From: Clostridium fallax | Lineage (GTDB): Bacteria > Bacillota > Clostridia > Clostridiales > Clostridiaceae | DNA length: 64,000 nucleotides | NCBI RefSeq assembly: GCF_900129365.1 | Contig: NZ_FQVM01000004.1 | Span: forward strand, 1 to 64,000 | Reading direction: 5' to 3' | Shown here: positions 16,704-23,768 of the stretch, one piece after another | How positions within the stretch are numbered: the stretch's first letter is position 1 | Layout of the letters: each line of letters begins with the position of its first letter | Notes under the pieces: model-generated | Seen by the model: only the letters and a program-made list of their open reading frames with translations | What the model was told of the DNA's origin: nothing | The model's database searches: none | Translations under genes and position numbers: made by a program

Positions 16704-16805
16704 TTAGGAGAATATTTCCTAATAACGATGAAGATATGTTTGTCTTCATTAAAGTTAAAACCCCCCATCCCCCTTTTTGGGTCGCTTATGCGACCCTTTA
16801 ATTTT
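16704..16805 (+). ncRNA. C-rich 3' region with three hairpins; candidate small RNA or 3'UTR element
   Basis: After the repeat-protein gene come hairpins TTAGGA/TCCTAA (16704-16722) and ATGAAGA/TCTTCAT (16728-16749), then an unpaired C-tract CCCCCCATCCCCC (16761-16773), then a GC-rich hairpin GGGTCGC-TTAT-GCGACCC (16779-16796) with a TTTAATTTT tail that should terminate transcription. An exposed C-run before a terminator is a feature of Firmicute antisense RNAs that pair with ribosome-binding sites. A possible promoter (TTGTAT 16662, TTAATA 16685) is weak, so it may instead be processed from the mRNA. Confidence 0.45.
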
Positions 16806-16917
16806 GTCAAAAAATAAAATATTTATATTTAAAAAATTTCAAATATTATTTTATAGGTATATTTAAAGGAATATTTAAGGAATACTATATTTTATAGTAT
16901 TCTTTTGAGGTGATGAT

Positions 16918-18144
16918 ATGAAAAATTTATTTAAAGTTATAGGTTGTTTTAGTATAATTTTATTAATATCTACTAATTTATTAAGTTGTAATAAAATTAA
17001 TAATGATAATAATAAAAATTTAAAAATAATTTTAGAAGATCCTAAAAGTATAGATAATGATTTTATAAATACAATATTTGAAGAATATAAAAAAGAAAAT
17101 GAGAATATTAAAATTAACATAAAAAATACTAAAGGCTTAGATGAAACTTTAGAAGTAATTAAAAAAGAAGATTATGATATCATACTTTGTGGTAGACAAA
17201 GTATGATGGAATTATCAAGAAGAGGAATTATAAAAAATATTTCAGAACTTTATAAAGCTAATAAAATTAATGAAAGATTCTATAATATAGTTTGTAGCTA
17301 TGGAAAAGCATATGAGGAATACTTTGGATTAGGACTTATGCCATATTCTATTGAAATGTTATGTAAAAAGGAGGATATACCTTTTAATATAGATGGAAGC
17401 ATAAAGTTAGATGAAAATAATTTTAAAACATTATTAAGTAAAAATAAAGGTGAATTGCCTGTAATAGTTCCAAAAGAGCTAGATTTTAATCTTACCACTT
17501 TAACTTACTTAAGTAATAACTTAATAACTTATAGTGATATAGAAAATAAATTTGATGAAAGTAAAGAAAATTATTTAGGGATCAATAAAATGCAAAATGT
17601 TTTCTATAGCTTTAATTTATTTTTAAATATATTAAAAGAAAATAATGTTACTTTAGTTAAAGAAGAAGATAAAAATTTTGAAGCCTTTTTTAATGGTGAT
17701 AAAAAATTAATAATTACTTGTACTGCTGCATTAGGTGGATTAGAAAGTAAAGAAGATATAAAGACTATATCTAATTTGTTTTCCAAAAACTATCATATAA
17801 GTCCTCCAGTAGTAGTGGAGCATATAGTTTGTAGCTTTACAGGAACAGATAATAAATCAGAAGTTAATAAATTTTTAGATTATATATGTAGAGATGAGAT
17901 TTATATAACTTTAGGTAAAAAGGGATTCTTATCAGGAAATATGAAAGGAACTCATTATACACCAGGTCTTATTAATGAAATGGTTTGGACAATAAAAGCT
18001 GCTAATGAAAATAATATTCCATTTTATTTAAATTTACCTAAGAAAATTGAAGAAGAGATAAAGGTAGAATTAAAAAGTATTTCTGAAGGAAAATATAGTG
18101 GCAATGAGTGGCAAAATATTATAGAGAGAGTTTATAAACAATAA
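16918..18144 (+). CDS. Solute-binding lipoprotein (ABC-transporter type)
   Basis: 408 residues, GAGGTGATG site and ATG. A lipoprotein signal peptide ends in the lipobox LLSC (Cys about residue 23), so the protein is anchored outside the membrane. The mature part (LKIILEDPKSIDNDFINTIF, then YDIILCGRQSMMELSRRGII, then YFGLGLMPYSIEMLCKK, then FNGDKKLIITCTAALGG) resembles family-1 extracellular solute-binding proteins. No permease or ATPase gene is next to it, so it is an orphan binding protein; its ligand is unknown. It shares a long hairpin with perR downstream. Confidence 0.75.
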   Translation: MKNLFKVIGCFSIILLISTNLLSCNKINNDNNKNLKIILEDPKSIDNDFINTIFEEYKKENENIKINIKNTKGLDETLEVIKKEDYDIILCGRQSMMELSRRGIIKNISELYKANKINERFYNIVCSYGKAYEEYFGLGLMPYSIEMLCKKEDIPFNIDGSIKLDENNFKTLLSKNKGELPVIVPKELDFNLTTLTYLSNNLITYSDIENKFDESKENYLGINKMQNVFYSFNLFLNILKENNVTLVKEEDKNFEAFFNGDKKLIITCTAALGGLESKEDIKTISNLFSKNYHISPPVVVEHIVCSFTGTDNKSEVNKFLDYICRDEIYITLGKKGFLSGNMKGTHYTPGLINEMVWTIKAANENNIPFYLNLPKKIEEEIKVELKSISEGKYSGNEWQNIIERVYKQ

Positions 18145-18148
18145 AAAG

Positions 18149-18202
18149 TTTATTATAAATATAAAAGCTAGGAAATTCCCTAGCTTTTATATTTATAATA
18201 AA
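18149..18202. terminator. Long bidirectional terminator
   Basis: A perfect 24-base inverted repeat (18149-18172 / 18179-18202), core AAAAGCTAGG/CCTAGCTTTT, six-base loop, between the lipoprotein gene (+) and perR (-). Confidence 0.9.
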
Positions 18203-18210
18203 TTGTTATT

Positions 18211-18627
18211 TTAATATTTTTTTTGACAATCTTCACAAAGACCGTAAAAATAAACTTGATTTGATAAAACTTTATACTTACAATGAGACTCTGCATCTTT
18301 ATTTAAATTACTGAAATCTAAATCTTCTAAATCGTCTACTTTGCTACAATTTATACATTGAATATGTGGATGACATACAGGATTACCATCATATCTAAAA
18401 TTACCTTCACCTACATTAAGTTCTTGAATAAGACCAACTTCAACTAAAGTTTTTAAAGCCTTATAAACAGTAGCTAAACTCATAGTAGGATAATCTTCCT
18501 GTAAAGATTTATAAATGGTTTCAGCAGAAGGGTGCTCTTTAGTACCTTTTAAATACTTATATACAGCTATTCTCTGTGGTGTTAGTTTTAACTTTTTTTC
18601 TCTAAAAATTTGAGTTATATTATCCAT
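18211..18627 (-). CDS. perR: Peroxide-responsive repressor PerR (Fur family)
   Basis: 138 residues from the ATG at 18627, chosen because AGAAGG sits nine bases before it; the in-frame ATG at 18636 abuts the site with no spacing. Winged-helix DNA-binding half (LTPQRIAVYKYL... SLATVYKALKTL). PerR regulatory-site ligands are all present: H32, D80, H86, H88 and D99, equivalent to H37, D85, H91, H93 and D104 of Bacillus PerR; the Asp at position 80 supports PerR over Fur. Structural zinc Cys pairs at 91/94 and 131/134. It represses oxidative-stress genes until metal-catalysed oxidation by peroxide. A palindrome upstream may allow autoregulation. Confidence 0.88.
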   Translation of the reverse strand: MDNITQIFREKKLKLTPQRIAVYKYLKGTKEHPSAETIYKSLQEDYPTMSLATVYKALKTLVEVGLIQELNVGEGNFRYDGNPVCHPHIQCINCSKVDDLEDLDFSNLNKDAESHCKYKVLSNQVYFYGLCEDCQKKY

Positions 18628-18662
18628 ATCCACCATCCTTCTTTATAAACTAAAAATATTAT

Positions 18663-18676
18663 ATAATAGCTATTAT
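18663..18676. promoter_or_regulatory. Possible PerR operator upstream of perR
   Basis: Perfect palindrome ATAATAGCTATTAT, 36 bases before the perR start. It resembles the A/T-rich Per box (TTATAATNATTATAA) but lacks the central single base. Confidence 0.4.
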
Positions 18677-18770
18677 TTGTTGTCAAATGTTATTTACTGC
18701 TAGTATCTATTAAAAACTAATAAAATAGAAAAATTTTACTAAGAATTAATAAGATTTTTTTAAAAAGATA

Positions 18771-18799
18771 TTGTCAAAAATAAAACAATCTGATAAAAT
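18771..18799 (+). promoter_or_regulatory. Promoter of candidate small RNA
   Basis: TTGTCA (18771-18776), 17-base spacer, TAAAAT (18794-18799); followed by an 18-base palindrome at 18811-18828. Confidence 0.55.
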
Positions 18800-18805
18800 A
18801 ATAAT

Positions 18806-18900
18806 ATAAGTTGTTAATTAATTAACAAGTTTGTAGTAAAGTCCATGTTCATTTTTCTTTATCCTTAAAGAACAGTTTAACTGTTCTTTTTGTTTTTTTT
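18806..18900 (+). ncRNA. Candidate small RNA between perR and the DUF5685 operon
   Basis: A near-consensus promoter is followed about 95 bases later by a strong terminator, AAAGAACAG/CTGTTCTTT (18867-18889) with TTTTGTTTTTTTT, and no credible ORF lies between (only a seven-codon ATG frame without a ribosome site). The 5' end carries the palindrome TTGTTAATTAATTAACAA (18811-18828), which can fold as a hairpin or serve as an operator. The unit is isolated: both neighbours are on the other strand. No Rfam family is recognised. Confidence 0.55.
18867..18900 (+). terminator. Terminator of the candidate small RNA
   Basis: Nine-base-pair stem with TTTAA loop and a run of about 12 T broken by one G. 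Confidence 0.85.
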
Positions 18901-19046
18901 ATTAAAAATTAAATATAATTTAAAATAAGTTTTAAATGCATCTATTGTTATAATATAACACAATAGATAATTTTTCAATATATTACAAAAAACATAGTAA
19001 TATTTAAATATTCTAAAATTAAAGTCAAATAAATACAAAAGCTAAT

Positions 19047-19074
19047 AAGGCAAAGGATTACATTCCTTTGCCTT
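19047..19074 (-). terminator. Terminator overlapping the end of the membrane-protein gene
   Basis: AAGGCAAAGGA (19047-19057) / TCCTTTGCCTT (19064-19074). The stop codon of the gene (19058-19060) lies in the loop. The T-tract after it on the - strand is weak. Confidence 0.6.
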
Positions 19075-19561
19075 TAAATTTTTTTATATAAAAACTAATG
19101 ATTAAAGTTAATCCATAATCATATATCAAAAATATTATCTCACTTAGTATTATAATTAATGGTTTAGAAATATTTAAATCTCCATAACCTAGAAATAGTA
19201 TTTTATATAAATAATAAAATATTATTAAAAAGACATTAAAAAATAAAACTTTTAAAATTATTTCTATATAAATATTATTTATTTTTTCAGCAAGGTTTTT
19301 TATAAATCCATATACTCCTAAGAAGCTTACATACATAAAAGCTATTTTTTTATCTACGAATAAGAAAGCTAATATAGAAGAGCTTAAATAAATTAGTATA
19401 GAACTTTTATATCCTAAGGATATTATTGAAAATGGAATTAAAGCAGATGCTAAGGTTAACAAAGCGATTTTACTTGTAGGAATAATAGATGTTAAATACA
19501 ATAAAATCAATGTTAAGGCAGTAAAAATACCGCCTTTTGCAAGTTCACTAGATTTATTCAT
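19058..19561 (-). CDS. Multispanning membrane protein (small ECF-substrate-component-like or DUF2232-like)
   Basis: 167 residues from ATG 19561 (GGTGA seven bases upstream; the in-frame GTG at 19570 overlaps that site). About five hydrophobic segments: GGIFTALTLILLYLTSIIP, then IALLTLASALIPFSIISLG, SSILIYLSSSILAFLFV, IILKVLFFNVFLIIFYYLY and IIILSEIIFLIYDYGLTLII. N-terminal sequence KSSELAKGGIFTALTLILL resembles the opening of small substrate-binding membrane subunits. Third gene of an operon with a J-domain protein and a DUF5685-like protein (22-base gap). Function unknown. Confidence 0.7.
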   Translation of the reverse strand: MNKSSELAKGGIFTALTLILLYLTSIIPTSKIALLTLASALIPFSIISLGYKSSILIYLSSSILAFLFVDKKIAFMYVSFLGVYGFIKNLAEKINNIYIEIILKVLFFNVFLIIFYYLYKILFLGYGDLNISKPLIIILSEIIFLIYDYGLTLIISFYIKKFKGKGM

Positions 19562-19583
19562 ATAAATCACCTAATTTAAATTT

Positions 19584-20189
19584 CTAACAGCAAGGGATAC
19601 AGTCAAATCCCATACACTCACATATAGAATCTAAACACCAAAGTTTTAAACAAGTATCACAGGTATCATCGCTTCTTGTTGTTCTGTAGTAATTATTTCC
19701 AAAATTATTTGCTCTTGATTTTAATGAGTTTAATGTTTGTCTGTACTCTAAATTATTAGGATCTAGGCTACAAGCTGTTTGAATGTAACTTAAGGCACTA
19801 TCATACCAGCCTTTTTGAAGTTGAATAACGCCATATAAATAGTTCCATTCAGCATCTCTTGTTCTTATAGAATTAAGCTTTTGTTCTGCTGCCAAAAATT
19901 GACCAGCAGCTATATCTTGTTTTACAGCTTGATATGTGTTGAAGTTATTTGTTGATCCATTGTTATAAGAATTATTGTTATAAGAATTATTTGAAAAGTT
20001 TTGAGAATTTTTCATAAGATAATCATAAGCTTCATTTAATTCTCTCATTTTTTCTTCGGCTAAATCTTTTAATGGATTATTTCCATATTGATCTGGATGA
20101 TATTTTTTTGCAAGATCTCTATATGCTTTTTTTATTTCATCTTCACTTGCCCCTTCGCGTATACCTAATACTTCATATGGATTAGTCAT
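19584..20189 (-). CDS. J-domain protein with TPR-like repeat and Cys-rich tail
   Basis: 201 residues; ATG after AGGAG. Residues 1-65 are a DnaJ J-domain with the essential HPD (AKKYHPDQYG) and TNPYEVLGI start. A low-complexity Asn/Ser/Tyr linker follows (about 66-85), then a TPR-like helical pair (about 86-160: AAEQKLNSIRTRDAEWNYLY, LQKGWYDSALSYIQTACSLD). The last 30 residues are cysteine-rich: DDTCDTCLKLWC, then ICECMGFDCIPCC. It lacks the DnaJ zinc-finger and substrate domains, so it is a specialised Hsp70 co-chaperone rather than DnaJ. Middle gene of a three-gene operon, 37 bases after the DUF5685-like gene. Confidence 0.85.
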   Translation of the reverse strand: MTNPYEVLGIREGASEDEIKKAYRDLAKKYHPDQYGNNPLKDLAEEKMRELNEAYDYLMKNSQNFSNNSYNNNSYNNGSTNNFNTYQAVKQDIAAGQFLAAEQKLNSIRTRDAEWNYLYGVIQLQKGWYDSALSYIQTACSLDPNNLEYRQTLNSLKSRANNFGNNYYRTTRSDDTCDTCLKLWCLDSICECMGFDCIPCC

Positions 20190-20226
20190 ATTATCACTCC
20201 TCTAGTTTATCTTTTTTACAAATAGA

Positions 20227-21102
20227 TTAATCATTTTTATATAGTACTTTAAAGGTTTTCTCTGTTATACCTAATTTTATTATATTATCTAAAATACCTT
20301 TATTTTTAGATATATTTAAATTTTGAAGATGATTATAACATTGAGAGGCACAATTTAAAAGAGAAAATTCAATTCTTTTTAAAATTGTTTCTCTAAAATC
20401 TTCAAAGGAAAGATTATCATTATTTAAAATAGAAGACAAAGCATTAAATTTATTATTTTTCATATCTTCTTCTAAGTCATCAAAGGCATCTATTAAATAT
20501 ATCCATTTACCTAGATTATATCCAAGCCAATATAATTGATCTCTTTTATATTGAGAATCATCTTCTATGGGGTTTGGATAATTCATAAATAAATATCCAG
20601 TTAAATCACTAAAAGGATGAGCTATCTCATCTAAAGATAAATTTTTGTAATTATTTTCTTTTTCATATAAGTCTTTTAAATTTGAGGTGATTTTAGTATT
20701 TATTTCACTATAACTATCCTTAAATTTATTATTAACATTGAAAAATAATAAAGCACCTAATTTACTTTTAAAACTTTTATCATCTTGAATATCATCTAGT
20801 AGTTTGTTATAAAATAATATAACATTAATATTTGCAGCATAATCTAAAGCAAAAGAATTATTTATTATAGGTTTTTCCTTATTGGGATGAAGAAAACATC
20901 TAATTTTTTTTGCGTTAGAATTATTTATTGACATTGAGTCTAATAAAAGTCCTAAAAATGTCATATCATAATTTAATGAAAGTCTTGGTATATTACCATA
21001 AATATTTTTTATTGCATGGCATAGTCCACAATAATAAGCTTTGAATTTTTCATATTCTTTTACTTTTAATTCCATTCTACATGGAAATACATAACCAAAC
21101 AA
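20227..21102 (-). CDS. DUF5685-like cytoplasmic protein with N-terminal Cys motif
   Basis: 291 residues. TTG start (21102) with AAGGAGG nine or so bases upstream. The N-terminus MFGYVFPCRMELKVKEYEKF and YYCGLCHAIKNIYG carries conserved Cys (CR...CGLC), typical of the DUF5685 group. The rest is helical (FLGLLLDSM, then FALDYAANINVILFYNKLLD, then LGYNLGKWIYLIDAFDDLEE), with Asp-rich segments reminiscent of an all-helical prenyl-synthase-like fold, though this is a visual impression only. First gene of the operon with the J-domain protein. Biochemical role not known to me. Confidence 0.7.
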   Translation of the reverse strand: MFGYVFPCRMELKVKEYEKFKAYYCGLCHAIKNIYGNIPRLSLNYDMTFLGLLLDSMSINNSNAKKIRCFLHPNKEKPIINNSFALDYAANINVILFYNKLLDDIQDDKSFKSKLGALLFFNVNNKFKDSYSEINTKITSNLKDLYEKENNYKNLSLDEIAHPFSDLTGYLFMNYPNPIEDDSQYKRDQLYWLGYNLGKWIYLIDAFDDLEEDMKNNKFNALSSILNNDNLSFEDFRETILKRIEFSLLNCASQCYNHLQNLNISKNKGILDNIIKLGITEKTFKVLYKND

Positions 21103-21343
21103 ATAGTAGGCCTCCTTAATAGGTTTTCAATTTATTATAACAATAAAAAAAATATAAATAAATATTATAAATATAATAAAGATAATTATATTATCCATAA
21201 TAAGAGAAAAAACCTTAAAATATGCAAAAAAACAGTTATTATAAAGTTTAACTTAATTTTTATAACTTTACTAAAAAAATACAAAGTGATAAACTAAAAG
21301 TATATTGATTGAACTTAATGATAAAGGATAGGAGCGATAATAT

Positions 21344-21673
21344 ATGGCTAAATATAAAGTTGGAGAAGAACTTATTATAGTGAATGATCCAAATAAAGAA
21401 AAGCAAAAATTGAAGGATTTAACTAAACTATCTGTAGATGGAGATTATGCACAAATCTCTTGGGGATTAAGAATAGTTGATGTTGAATATAACAAGCCTA
21501 ATGTTACATTAACTTATAGGAATGTAGATGGAGAAACTAATAAGGTTTTTGCAATATGTAAAGATGAAGAAAATTTTGATAACGATAGAGTTTTAGAAAA
21601 AGCATTATTAAAGGCTTTCCAAAATGAAATAATAAATATTTCAGTTAACAAAAATAATGGAAACAATAAATAG
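21344..21673 (+). CDS. Small conserved-looking protein, unknown
   Basis: 109 residues, ATG with GGAGCG site. A beta-rich, charged, soluble protein (KYKVGEELIIVNDP, then YAQISWGLRIVDVEYNKPNV, then LTYRNVDGETNKVFAICKD) with a helical tail. No signal peptide, membrane segment or Cys cluster. Single gene divergent from the DUF5685 operon, ended by a 20-base-pair terminator. Not recognised. Confidence 0.65.
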   Translation: MAKYKVGEELIIVNDPNKEKQKLKDLTKLSVDGDYAQISWGLRIVDVEYNKPNVTLTYRNVDGETNKVFAICKDEENFDNDRVLEKALLKAFQNEIINISVNKNNGNNK

Positions 21674-21691
21674 AGAATTATAAAATATTAC

Positions 21692-21733
21692 ATAAATAAA
21701 AGGTCATGGAATTTTCCATGACCTTTTATTTAT
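21692..21733 (+). terminator. Strong terminator
   Basis: A perfect 20-base inverted repeat (21692-21711 / 21714-21733) around AAGGTCATGGAA/TTCCATGACCTT with a two-base loop; T-rich distal arm. Confidence 0.85.
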
Positions 21734-21914
21734 ATAACATTAATATTTCAATATAAAAAATTACAATAAATTACCAAGTTGTTAAATAAAGCAATTAAGT
21801 AATGTAAAATCACAAAAAATTCAAATAATTAAAAATAGCCTTTATTTTTATTCTTTTTTTTAATATAATAATCTATAATTAGGGAATTTATTAACAGTGA
21901 ATGGGGGGATTTAT

Positions 21915-22139
21915 ATGAGTCACTGTCCATTTTGGTCAACATCTAAAAAAATTATAGAGTGTAATGATGAGTGTCCTATGATCAATTCATCAGAAGAAGG
22001 AGAAGGTTGTGTTTTTCAAATGTGTTCTATAGAAGATAATATGGATAACTACAAAGGATTTCATAATAGTTTCAAGTATGATAATGATTTAGAACATGAT
22101 TATTTCTTTAAAAAGTTTGGAATTTCAAGTAATTTTTAA
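21915..22139 (+). CDS. Small Cys-containing protein (possible metal binder)
   Basis: 74 residues from ATG 21915, which has GGGGGG five to ten bases upstream; the frame also runs back to a GTG at 21897 without a site. Cysteines at 4, 16, 20, 32 and 37 (SHCPFWS, then ECNDECPMIN, then GCVFQMC) are spaced as in small zinc or iron-sulphur proteins. The C-terminal half is acidic and hydrophilic. Single gene; its terminator is shared with pncB. No function known to me. Confidence 0.7.
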   Translation: MSHCPFWSTSKKIIECNDECPMINSSEEGEGCVFQMCSIEDNMDNYKGFHNSFKYDNDLEHDYFFKKFGISSNF

Positions 22140-22143
22140 ATAT

Positions 22144-22169
22144 AAAAAACCTGCTTAAGCAGGTTTTTT
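22144..22169. terminator. Bidirectional terminator
   Basis: Perfect palindrome AAAAAACCTGC-TTAA-GCAGGTTTTTT between the small Cys gene (+) and pncB (-). It overlaps the first bases of the pncB stop codon. Confidence 0.9.
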
Positions 22170-23637
22170 ATTTATATTGATCCGTATATTTATGAAGTAA
22201 ATCCTGTTTTAAATTCCATAAGTCATTGGATAAATCTACATAATAAGTATGTGGATTTTCAAACCTTAAAACCTCAGGCCATAATTTTTCAGTTTCTTGT
22301 TTAGCAAGATTTTTAATTTCAAGAACTGAGGGGTTTTTATAAATCGCTTTACCTTTATCAAAAATCTTAACCATTAAATCTTTTATATAATAATTAGTTA
22401 ATTTTTTTCTTTTCCAAGTATATATAGGGTTAAAGATTTCTAAGGTCTTTGTAGTATCTATAGTTTCATTATTTAAAGATATTAAATCAGCAATAGCTTT
22501 ATGGGAATCTTTTTCAAAGATTCTATAGATTTTTTTAAATCCTGGATTTGTGATTTTTTCTTCATTTTCACTGATTTTGATCTTAGGTATTATTTTACCA
22601 TCTTCTTCAATAGCAACAAGTTTATATACACCGCCAAAAACAGGTTCTGATTTAGCAGTAATTAATCTTTCACCAACCCCGAAGGAATCTACCGCAGCAC
22701 CTTGATTTATAACATCTCTTATTATATGTTCATCAAGAGAATTTGAAATTATTATAGATACATCTTCATATCCAGCTTTATCAAGTAGCTTTCTACATTT
22801 TTTAGTAAGATAAGTTATATCTCCACTGTCTATTCTAATTCCTTTAGGTCTAATACCTTGTGGTTTTAATATTTCATCAAATACTTTTATAGCATTAGGA
22901 ATACCTGATTTTAATACATTGTAAGTATCAACAAGTAATACGCAATCTTCTGGATATACTTTTGCCCAAGCTTTAAATGCTTCATATTCAGAAGGATATA
23001 GTTGAACCCAGCTATGGGCCATAGTTCCTACAGCTGGTACTGAAAACATTTGATCTGATATAGTGCAGGCAGTTGAATTACAACCTCCTATTATGGCAGC
23101 TCTAGCTCCATATATTGCACCGTCATATCCTTGAGCTCTTCTTGAACCAAATTCCATAACAGGTCTTCCTTGAGCGGCTCTACATATTCTATTTGCTTTA
23201 GTTGCTATTAAAGTTTGGTGATTTATAGTTAAAAGAATCATTGTTTCAACAAATTGAGCTTGAATAACAGGTCCTTTAACAGTTACTAATGGTTCATTAG
23301 GAAAAACAGGATTTCCTTCTGGTACGGCCCATACATCACAAGAAAATTTAAAGTTTTTAAGATAATCTAAAAAATCTTCAGAAAATAAATTTTTACTTCT
23401 TAAATAATCTATATCTTCTTTAGAAAATTTTAAATTAGATAAATATTCTATAAGCTGCTCTACACCAGCCATTATGCAATAGCCACCACCATCAGGTACT
23501 CTTCTAAAAAACATATCATAATATGCTATTTTATCTTTTAGTCCGTCATTAAAGTATCCATTTCCCATAGTAAGCTCATAGAAATCAACAAGCATCGTTA
23601 AATTTCTTGAGTTTTGTACATCAAACTTGTAATTCAT
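22168..23637 (-). CDS. pncB: Nicotinate phosphoribosyltransferase
   Basis: 489 residues, the length of the Gram-positive PncB group. It couples nicotinate to PRPP (with ATP) to give nicotinate mononucleotide in NAD salvage. Visible signatures: TMLVDFYELTMGNGYF at the N-terminus, MEFGSRRAQGYDGAIYGARA, VGTMAHSWVQ (phosphorylated/catalytic His in the family), LLVDTYNVLKSGIPNAI and RIDSGDITYLTKK, with a Cys-less C-terminal tail. ATG start after AAAGGAG. Alone between terminators. No NAD-responsive operator recognised. Confidence 0.93.
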   Translation of the reverse strand: MNYKFDVQNSRNLTMLVDFYELTMGNGYFNDGLKDKIAYYDMFFRRVPDGGGYCIMAGVEQLIEYLSNLKFSKEDIDYLRSKNLFSEDFLDYLKNFKFSCDVWAVPEGNPVFPNEPLVTVKGPVIQAQFVETMILLTINHQTLIATKANRICRAAQGRPVMEFGSRRAQGYDGAIYGARAAIIGGCNSTACTISDQMFSVPAVGTMAHSWVQLYPSEYEAFKAWAKVYPEDCVLLVDTYNVLKSGIPNAIKVFDEILKPQGIRPKGIRIDSGDITYLTKKCRKLLDKAGYEDVSIIISNSLDEHIIRDVINQGAAVDSFGVGERLITAKSEPVFGGVYKLVAIEEDGKIIPKIKISENEEKITNPGFKKIYRIFEKDSHKAIADLISLNNETIDTTKTLEIFNPIYTWKRKKLTNYYIKDLMVKIFDKGKAIYKNPSVLEIKNLAKQETEKLWPEVLRFENPHTYYVDLSNDLWNLKQDLLHKYTDQYK

Positions 23638-23768
23638 GTTATTATATCTCCTTTATTCGTAGAATACCATAAACATATTGTACCCTCATGAAGAAATTAT
23701 TACAATAGAGTTATTAGTAACTTTAAATTTGGTAATAATTAATATATAGATTTTAATAAGGAGTAGAA

